This document shows positions 56,531 to 64,000 of a stretch of DNA of 64,000 nucleotides, in pieces (the stretch's first letter is position 1; the number at the start of each line of letters is the position of its first letter). The notes below the pieces were generated by a model. That model did not search any database. It saw nothing but the letters and a program-made list of their open reading frames with translations, and was not told where the DNA came from. The stretch is from the NCBI GenBank assembly GCA_033065855.1, contig JAVXUO010001058.1, positions 34,447-98,446 of the forward strand, given 5' to 3'. The DNA comes from Escallonia rubra. Taxonomy: Eukaryota; Streptophyta; Magnoliopsida; Escalloniales; Escalloniaceae. The position numbers and the translations under genes were made by a program.

Positions 56531-57526
56531 CCTACCGAGCCAGCGACCGCTTCGAAAAAGCTGAAGCAGAAGGTGGTGGCGAAGCCGCGAGGTGGTGCAA
56601 CGAGCGCGGCGCGGCCGCCTCGAGTTGTGACGATAGAGCCAGTGCCGGCGCCACCCACAGATGATGAGGTCGCAGCTGCGTCCGGTGGTGAGACGGGGTT
56701 GCCGTTGGAGTTCGACGATGCATTGGTGAGGACTTTTGATGCGGAGCCGGACAAGACGAACACAATGTTGGGGTGAAGAGGGTGGTACCAGCCGTACCTA
56801 ATCGAGAGTTGTGGAGGGAGTTGGCCATCCGGGTGGCTGATGGTGCGTTCACGGTGCCCTGGAGTGGTGTATCGATGGGCGAAGAGCCGCGAGTACCGTC
56901 GCCATATGTGCACGCGTCGAGTTGGGAGGAGGCGCCCGTGCCGTCGCCTAGATATGTGCCGGGGCTATTGGTGGAGCGGGAGGATATACCTTGGGCACCT
57001 ATGGTGTTCAAGGGTCATGGTGCGATGCCACTTGGATGGGACTTCTGGTGTCGGCACATGATAGATACGCCACGGTGGGATGCATTCCTGCAGACATTGG
57101 GATTGTGGCCGGCGGTGAATATTTTGGGAGGGGGTTGGAGCTGTACAGGGATACGCCGGGGATGGCCCTATTGCTGTCGAGGTGGAGCGCTCAGACGCAC
57201 ACATTCATGACGGAGTTTGGCGAGATCGGGCCCACGCTACTAGATGTGATGATGCTGACAGGGCTGCCGATGCATGGAGAGCTGGATGCGCGTGTGACAC
57301 GGCTCACCGGGGAGGAACACATGTTGCAGACGTAGTTGCTTGATATGTTATCGGGGACGAGGAATCATCGGAAGGGGACGTATGGCGGGTGGCTCCAATT
57401 GTTCTACGATACACCGCAGGCGAGGTCGGGGCAGAGGTTGGGTGCTGTGGCTCACTTCATGATGGGACCGTATCACGGGGATGAGCGATATGAGATGGTG
57501 GCCTTCCTGACGATGTTCTTATCGAG

Positions 57527-57610
57527 GTGAGTTGTATTTTCCGTAGTTTATACACATACTTGCGCAACTTTGCATGATGCCTGACATAATGAGTTGCTGC
57601 TTGTTTGCAG
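57527..57610 (+). other. Intron 1 of the antisense plant-mobile-domain gene
   Basis: 84 bp, GTGAGT donor and TGCTTGTTTGCAG acceptor with a T-rich tract. The coding similarity to plant mobile domain proteins continues on both sides. The gene was therefore under spliceosomal selection on the strand opposite to the retroelement. Confidence 0.8.
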
Positions 57611-58800
57611 ATTCGTGTTTGAAGGGACGTCGGAGGATGGCATTTCTCCGAGGGTGATTCCTTTGGCTCCCGTTTATCTGGGCACCATGTTCTCGCGGCT
57701 GGATCAGTTTGTGAATGACGTGAAGCGGTCGCATGGACGGTACCAGGTGGTGACATATGTGGACTCGATGTTCCTGCAGAGGTACCTGTATGAGTGTTTC
57801 CCAGATTATCGGCCGGCAGACTACCTGCGTGAGCATCCAGTTCCGACGATGAGGACAGTGACGCATGGATGGAGGTCACGGGAGGTGGCGATGTGGACTA
57901 GTGGTTCACGTGCATTTACGTGGGTGGGGATCAAGAGGCCTGATTGCCCGCTGTCACCGCTGTTAGACTCGCGCGAGGCATTCTTGGTGCGTCCGTACAG
58001 GGATATGCACCCTTCATATGGAGTACCTCCATGGTTGCATGGACATGAGGTGACGAAGGACTTGACCAGGCGAGGTGGCTTGGCGCCGGCAGATGTTGCG
58101 TTGTTGGTAGCGTATTTCCCAGGGTGGCTGCCAGTGATGACGGATGACGGTGGGAAGCCCGCGGAGAACTTTGTACTTCGTGGCCCGTTATTGCCCAGAT
58201 CGGCTATCGCGGGCGTTCGGCTATGACTTGGAGCCGCAGTGTGGGTACCGCGGCCCATGGAGCGTGGCGACCGCGTTTGGGTATACGCGGCATGACAGGG
58301 TTCGTGACTGGCCGACACCGGTGACGGAGTGGAGACGACCGGGGATAGCGGCTATGGGGGCAGTGACCGTGGAGTATGCCCAGTGGTGGGAGCGGCTGCA
58401 GGGGAGTTGGGCGGCGTGGTTATCACAGCCATACGGCTCACGTCGCGTTGTGGATGTGTTTGCATGCGACCGGGTGTTGAGCTTGATATCGGCCACAGCT
58501 GCGACGCAGGCTGGGATGCTGGCGTTGGTGGCAGGGAATGCGGCTGCGGGCCCCGGGAGAGATTCAGATGTGGAGCCAGATGAGGAGGGCGAGGGGTCTA
58601 AGGAGGAGGTCCTGGAGGAGGAGCATGAGGAGGAGCCGGTAGTGGCGGCACCGCGGGTGCCAGGGGCCGGCAAGGGGCCGCTTTCGACACTTCGGGTGGG
58701 CATGATGGAGAGTGCTCGTCAGGCGAGTGCAGGCGATTCGAGTTCACAGTTAGCAGGGTCGAAGAGGCCGCGAGAGGCATCGGAGGAGCCAACAGTCGAG

Positions 58801-58888
58801 GTAAGCCTTGCGATAGTCATGTCTTGATTAAGTTCTTCTTGTTGATATTATCAAAAAAAGCTTATATACTGACGATTCTTTGTTGACA
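58801..58888 (+). other. Intron 2 of the antisense plant-mobile-domain gene
   Basis: 88 bp, GTAAGC donor and TTCTTTGTTGACAG acceptor; AT-rich inside a GC-rich gene. It joins an acidic region to an acidic region (EEPTVE then EYEEQTVGEAGD). Confidence 0.75.
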
Positions 58889-60044
58889 GGAATACGAGGA
58901 GCAGACGGTGGGGGAAGCCGGTGATGCCGGCATGATTGCCGCGGTAGAGGAGGCTGAGGCAGTGGAGGCGAGCGAGCCGGCAGGTTGGGATGAACCGGCG
59001 GCAGTTGGTACATCGGGTGCTGGCGTGAGCGGCAGGGTGAGTCCACTGCCGAGTGCTGAGGAGAGAGTGGAGGATGCGTATGGGGGTCCGGTTGACGAGT
59101 CGCTGATGTTTGATGTGAGCGGCTACTGGTGACCAGGGACGGCGACGGAGACTGCCGTGGTCGAGCGGGAGGAGCCGGTGGCGTTGGAGCCTGCGGTGGT
59201 GGCCCCGGTTCCGGTTCAGGAGGTGGAGGTCCCGGTACAGCCAGAGAATTCAGTCGCGGGGGCGTCGTCGGGGTCAATTGCAGAGGCGAGTGCGACGTTG
59301 ATGGCGATGCACTCGATGACTGTCGGTGCTCAGGTTACGGGAGGAGTGCGGGAGAGGCCTGCGATGGCGGCGAGCGGCATAGTTGGGGAGGGGAGTAGGG
59401 GATCGTCGAGCGGCCAGGCTGACGTGGTAGCGTGGGAGAACCTCCAGTTGCCCTCTGAGACAGTGCATCGGTTGGAGCTGGTGAAGGCGGCGTACCCGCT
59501 GACGTTCGAGGGGGTGACCGTGACGAACCTGGTTCTGCAGAGATGGGTGTACTCGGGGTTCGTGGAGTGGTTGCTGCCTCTTGCGAGTGTTCCCGCAGCG
59601 GGTTGGACGACAGTGTTTGTTGAGCGAGCGTTGACAGAGTTTGCGCCGTTCACCTCGCTAGGCGTACAGCTAGATTGGCTGGCCGAGTTCTTGAGATCGC
59701 GGAGCGATGGTGGAGGCGTGGGCGAGAGGATGGCCTTAGTGCGCATGGAGGAGGTGTTGCTCGAGAGGCGGCGCGTAGGGTTGGAGGTGGAGCGGTCAGA
59801 GATCAACGAAGAGTTGGTCGTGATTGATAGAGAGGTGGCGGAGATTGAGAGGCAGATGTCTGACCTGCAGAGACGTCTGAGTGATCTCCAGAGGCGGCGA
59901 GCGAATGTGGAGGTGCGAGAGGCCGAGCGTCTGAGGCGGCATGCCGAGTTCGAGGCGGGGTGGTCGGCACTGCAGGTTCAGCGCCAGTCATTACAGTCGT
60001 TGAGCTCCCACCCAGTAGCAGTGTTATTATCTAGTTTTCTGTAG

Positions 60045-60519
60045 GTTGATCATAGATTTGATGTCTAGGTAGTGCCCGATAGTGGCCGACAACTTCTTAT
60101 GCAGTTATATATATATATTGCCGGTATACGAAGCGTGATTGCATGTTGCCTCGCTAATATTTGTCGTGGATGTATGATATGAGCGTTGTATGTTGCGACT
60201 GTGTGTTGCGTCTGTTGGTGTTCCCCCCCCCCCCCCCCCCTTTGTTTCTTCTTCTTGCTATATTTTTTTTTGTCAAGGGCAAACACTTGATGACCAGAAA
60301 CGAATGCAAAAACATATGTTAAGCAAAGATGCATGGAGCGCAAAGACTGTATTTGGTAGTGCCTGGATCAAAGAAACGTCATTACACAAGAGGGCCTTGT
60401 AATAAGCAACAAAAAGTACAAGCAAGTACATGTGTGAATATACACAAAATGCCACGTTGAGTATGCTGAACTACAAGCGGCGGACCAGGGGGGTGGTGGG
60501 GAAACAAGCTACGAACTGA
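60045..60519. other. Spacer between antisense gene and pol of the Tat element
   Basis: Where the two convergent genes meet. It holds a C18 run (60223-60240) and T-rich sequence. It may contain the 3' ends of both transcripts; no gene is supported. Confidence 0.5.
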
Positions 60520-63500
60520 TCATGCATAGTACTTCTTCAGGTAGCGACCGTTGACAGGTGCGGCAAGCTGTCCGTCATCTGGGTTGAGCAAGAGGTAGGA
60601 GCCGTTGCTTTTGGCCGTATGTATTTCAAATGGCCCCTCCCAGTTGGGTGTGAACTTGGGAGCCGACAGGTTGGCCCGTACATGCTTGGCGGCTTGGAGG
60701 ACAATGTCGCCTTCCGTGAATGAGCGAGGTTTGACAGTTTTCCCGTAGGCGCTGATAAGCCTTTCATGATATTTCTTCATTCGACGCAGGGCGTTGGCTC
60801 TTTTTCATCAAGGCCCTCGAGTGCCGCCATTCTGGTTTCTTCCTCCTCGAGACCGCTGCTGAGGGATAGTCGTGCCGAGGCGACTGCAACCTTGGCAGGC
60901 ACTACACATTCATCTCCGTAGACAAGAGAGAAGGGCGCAGCCATCGTAGCTGTGTCTGGAAGTTCTGTAAGCCCAAAGGGCAGGGCTTAGTTTTTCGGAC
61001 CAGGAGTTGTTCGCGTCATGGACCATGCGTGACAAGACGCGCAATATAGTTTTGTTGGAGGCTTCAGCTTGACCGTTGCCCTGCGGGTAATACGGAGTCG
61101 ATGTGGCGTGATTGATGTCATCTGCTTCAGTGAGAGTCTGAACATCCTGATTGATAAATGGTGTGCCGTTGTCGGAGATAATACATCGTGGGATGCCGAA
61201 GCAACATATGATGTGATCGCGTAAGAAGTTGGCGATGGCGCCCCCCGTGGCTTTGCGCAAAGGTATGGCTTTGACCCACTTCGTGAAACGCTCTGTCGCG
61301 ACCATGATCCAAATGTGACCCTTCGATGGCGGATGTGTAGGACCGATAAGGTCAAGAGCCCAAGAATGAAATGGCCAAGGGGCCACGATCATACGAAGGT
61401 CGGACGCTGGCATGTGCATTCTGTTGGCGTGCCTCTGGCATGGTTGGCAGTGTCGGACATGAGAGATGGTGTCAGACTCCATAGTCGGCCAGTAGTACCC
61501 CAACCTGAGTAGTTCTGCATACAACTTTTGAGAGCCCTGATGCTCGTCACAAGCACCGTTGTGCACTTTATTGAGCACCTCGATTGCTTGGGCACCCTGC
61601 AAGCATCGCAGGGTGCGCCCCGAAAATCCCTTACGAAATAACTCGCCTTCCGTCTCGAAATACTTGACCGACTTGCGTTTGATAGATCGTGCTGAGCTAC
61701 AGTCAGATGGTAGTAGTCCATGGGATAGATACTGTAGGAAAGGCTGGCGCCAGTCACCCTCAACATTGATGACAAGAGCTTCCGTACTGTCTGGTGCATA
61801 TAGGCATTCCGAACAACCCTTCTGTATATCCGAAGCATCCTTGGCCATGGATGGACAGAAGAGACCCATCCGTTGTAGACGACGGTAGAGTGGCGGTCCG
61901 TCGAGACCGCAACACTTCTAATGTCCATATTGCAACTTGTGTTTTGCTTCTGCCGGGGCCAAACATCGGGCCAGAGTTCCTCCGGGACATCGCCTGTACA
62001 AGACGTCTCCCAACATTAAGAAATTTGTGAGGGTGGAGACGGAAGCAAGTGACGGGGCCCTAAGCTGGTCGACGATCGGCTGCCTCCAGTCATCGATCGT
62101 GGTGTCTTTTGGTACTAAGTCCAACGCTGTGCATGGTGCTGTTCTTTTGATAACGGTTAGCATGCACTGTTCACCATCAATGTCTATTTTGGACACGATC
62201 GTGGCTAAGCTGTCTGCATGTCGATTGTGGCACCTATTGTGATGTTCATATTGGACATGGCCAAGTCGTCCCTCCAAGTGTTGCACCAGGGCACGATAAG
62301 GTGCCAAGGCTGGCTCTTTGACCGTGAACTCCCTGTCGGCCTGTTTCATGATCAAGTTGGAGTCCCCTTTTATACACAATGACTTAGCCCTCATACTGAT
62401 GGCCAGCATGAGACCGATGACGAGGGCCTCGTATTCAACTTCGTTGTTAGACACCGGAAATGCAAGCTTGAGGGATAGGGATGTGGTGACACCTTCTGGG
62501 TTCCGAAGGACAATGCCGACACCTCCTTGTCGGAGAGGAGCTCCATTGGGGCCTTTGCTAGTGGCTGAGCCGTCAAACTCAAGTGTCCACAATTCATCAA
62601 TGTCAGAAAACAGGGTCGTTTCTTCCCCTGGTAGTTGATGTGAGGTTGGTTCATATTGTTGGCGTGGGAAGAAAGCCAGGAGGTCCGCGAGTGCCTGGCT
62701 TCGTAAAGCTGTAGGATTCTTGATGGAGAGGCCAAACTCGGCCAATAGTAGCAACCAACGAGTAAGTCGACCCGACAGGGCGGGGCCCGTGAGCATGTAC
62801 CGTAGCGGGTCGGCCTTGGTGACAAGCGTAATCTGGTGTGACAAGAAATAATGCCTGAATTTCTGCGAGGCATAGACCAAGGCGAAGCGATGTTTTTCGA
62901 GTTCAGAATAGTTGGCCTCGGGTCCCCTGATCGACCGACTGAGATAATAAACCGGGTGCTCCACTCCATTCACTTCTTGAGCAAGTAACGCCCCTATGGA
63001 CCTGGGCGTGGAGGTTAGGTAAAGCAAGAGCGGTAGGCCTCATTGTGGCACGACCATAGTCTGCGGTGACATAAGGACCGCCTTGATTCGTTCGAATGCT
63101 TGCTGTTGGGGCGAACCCCAATCCCACGGCGCACTCTTGCGCGTCAAGTGCTGGAAGGGCGTGATAAGCTTGGCCAAGGCAGGGATAAACCTGCGGAGAT
63201 AAGAAACCTTGCCGAGGAAGCTTTTTAGCTGCTTGGTGCTTTTGGGTGGTGGCATTTCTCAGATAGAGGCGGCCTTAGAGGGGTCAACGTCGATGCCTTG
63301 TCGACTAACCAAAAAGCCGAGGAATTTGCCGGACGAAACTCCGAAGGCACACTTGAGCGGGTTCATCCACATGTTGTATTGGCGGCACCGGTCGAAGACT
63401 GCTTGAAGGTCTGCAAGATGATCGCCTTCCTTTTTGGACTTGATAATAAGATCGTCAACATAGTCTTCCACTGTGCGGTGTATCATGTCGTGGAAGATAG

Positions 63501-64000
63501 CTGTCATGGCCCTCTGATAGGTAGCACCCGCATTCTTGAGACCGAAGGGCATGACCTTCCAACAAAAGTTACCCATAGGGGTTCGGAAAGCTATCTTGGC
63601 ACAGTCATCTGGGTTCATTCAAATTTGGTTGTAGCCGGCAAAGCTGTCCATGAAAGACAAAGTCTCGTGTCCGGCGGCAGCCTCCGTGAGCATGTCAATA
63701 TTGGGCAGTGGAAATTTATCTTTAGGACATGCCTTATTCAGATCGTGGAAGTCAATACAAATGCGGACCTGTCCACTCTTCTTTTGCACAGGAACAACAT
63801 TGGCCAACCAGATAGGATGAGTGATGGGTTCGATGAAGCCAGCCTGCAGAAGTCGTTCGATCTCTTGCTTGATCTTTATTTCGAGTTCTGGGCGGAAAGA
63901 CCGCGAATGCTGTCGAACCGGGCTAAACCGGTTAGCAATGTTGAGATGGTGCGTTACCAAAGTAGGATCTAATCCGAGCATTTTGTTGTAACTCCATGCC
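60520..64000 (-). pseudogene. Tat pol: reverse transcriptase, two RNase H domains, integrase
   Basis: Open at the window edge (AWSYNKMLGLDP). Reverse transcriptase: WLANVVPVQKKSGQVRICIDF, GPY-type core with EDYVDDLIIKSK (about 63460). Ty3 RNase H: GALLAQEVNGVEHPVYYLSR. Second, archaeal-type RNase H: LWTLEFDGSATSKGPNG, NNEVEYEALVIGL and HNRCHNRHADSLA. Integrase: zinc region CDEHQG...CQPCQRH, DDE context (ALDLIGPTHP, IISDNGTPF, GQAEASN) and C-terminal KFTPNWEGPFEI. From the window edge to about 60960 everything is in one frame, interrupted only by TGA after NQI (63616-63618), TGA after ASI (63256-63258), TGA after VVPQ (near 63040) and TAG after QYGH (near 61917). A frameshift follows near 60955. 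Confidence 0.94.

Larger units (their letters stand above)
56063..60044 (+). pseudogene. Plant mobile domain (MAIN-like) gene in antisense inside the Tat element
   Basis: A spliced plus-strand gene. The N-terminal part is low-complexity Gly/Arg/Ser (56063-56530), then PPRVVTIEPVP. The plant mobile domain runs from about 56780: NRELWRELAIRVADGAF, then RWSAQTHTFMTEFGEIGPTL and LLDVMMLTGLPMHG. Intron 1 at 57527-57610 (GAG|GTGAGT ... TTTGCAG) continues into FVFEGTSEDGIS, YLYECFPDYRP and FVLRGPLLPRS. Intron 2 at 58801-58888 (GAG|GTAAGC ... TTGACAG) leads to an acidic linker and a C-terminal coiled coil (EVAEIERQMSDLQRRLSDLQ). Frame breaks at about 56772, 57123 and 58200, a TAG at 57333-57335 and a TGA at 59130-59132 interrupt it; two of the frame breaks fall in G-runs. 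The domain is known from MAIN-type host proteins and from transposons; its role in Tat elements is unknown. Confidence 0.8.
54328..64000 (-). mobile_element. Ty3/gypsy Tat-lineage retrotransposon (partial; 5' end beyond the window)
   Basis: Right to left: reverse transcriptase, RNase H, a second RNase H of the archaeal type, integrase (64000-60520), then a long region carrying a gene on the opposite strand (56063-60044), then a probable 3' LTR (54328-55499). Two RNase H domains and an extra antisense gene between integrase and 3' LTR are features described for the Tat/Ogre branch. The 5' LTR, leader and gag lie outside, so the target duplication cannot be tested. Confidence 0.8.

Noticed and set aside
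55700-56913. Several long minus-strand frames (Pro/Ser-rich) opposite the antisense gene
   Set aside because: Mirror frames of GGGGTCGGC-rich DNA; no domain, and they conflict with the spliced plus-strand gene.

Overview
The window is plant nuclear DNA, almost certainly from a eudicot. It has TIR-type resistance-gene sequence (TIR-NBS-LRR genes are absent from grasses), plant Ty1/copia and Ty3/gypsy retrotransposons primed by tRNA-Met, CACTA transposons, a plant L1-type LINE and spliceosomal introns. I cannot name the species. I found no tRNA, rRNA, CRISPR array or intact host gene. Nearly everything recognisable is a transposable element, or a host gene broken by one.

Layout. 1-1244 is the 3' end of a CACTA element. 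1759-2236 is a 60-bp minisatellite. 2438-9727 is an old, inverted copia element (family A, copy 1) 143 bp upstream of a TIR gene. That gene (9871-18053) encodes two successive TIR domains. It is split by a young chromovirus-type gypsy element (10225-16099) and by a small inverted-repeat transposon (16964-18044). 20210-34621 is a three-level nest: a foldback DNA element, inside it an L1-type LINE on the minus strand (20719-34141), and inside the LINE a young copia (family A, copy 2, 26155-34033). Target-site duplications support the two inner levels. 35202-40003 is a second copia family with TA...CT ends. 41703-42067 is an exon of an oligopeptidase B-like gene, now a pseudogene. 42575-46484 is a complete CACTA element with a TCT target duplication, followed by the remains of a TNP2 transposase (47080-49560). 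51225-52350 holds a diverged tandem duplication. 54328-64000 is part of a Tat-lineage Ty3/gypsy element on the minus strand: a probable 3' LTR, an intron-containing plant-mobile-domain gene on the opposite strand, and pol with two RNase H domains running off the window.

Relative ages from LTR comparison by eye: copia A copy 2 (2 differences in 444 bp) and the gypsy element (3 substitutions and a 2-bp indel in about 588 bp) are recent. Copia B (about 10 in 223) and copia A copy 1 (about 30 in 485) are older. The most interesting biology is the antisense plant-mobile-domain gene inside the Tat element, the double-TIR gene whose second domain has lost its catalytic glutamate, and a 75-codon frame conserved between pol and the 3' LTR in both family-A copia copies.
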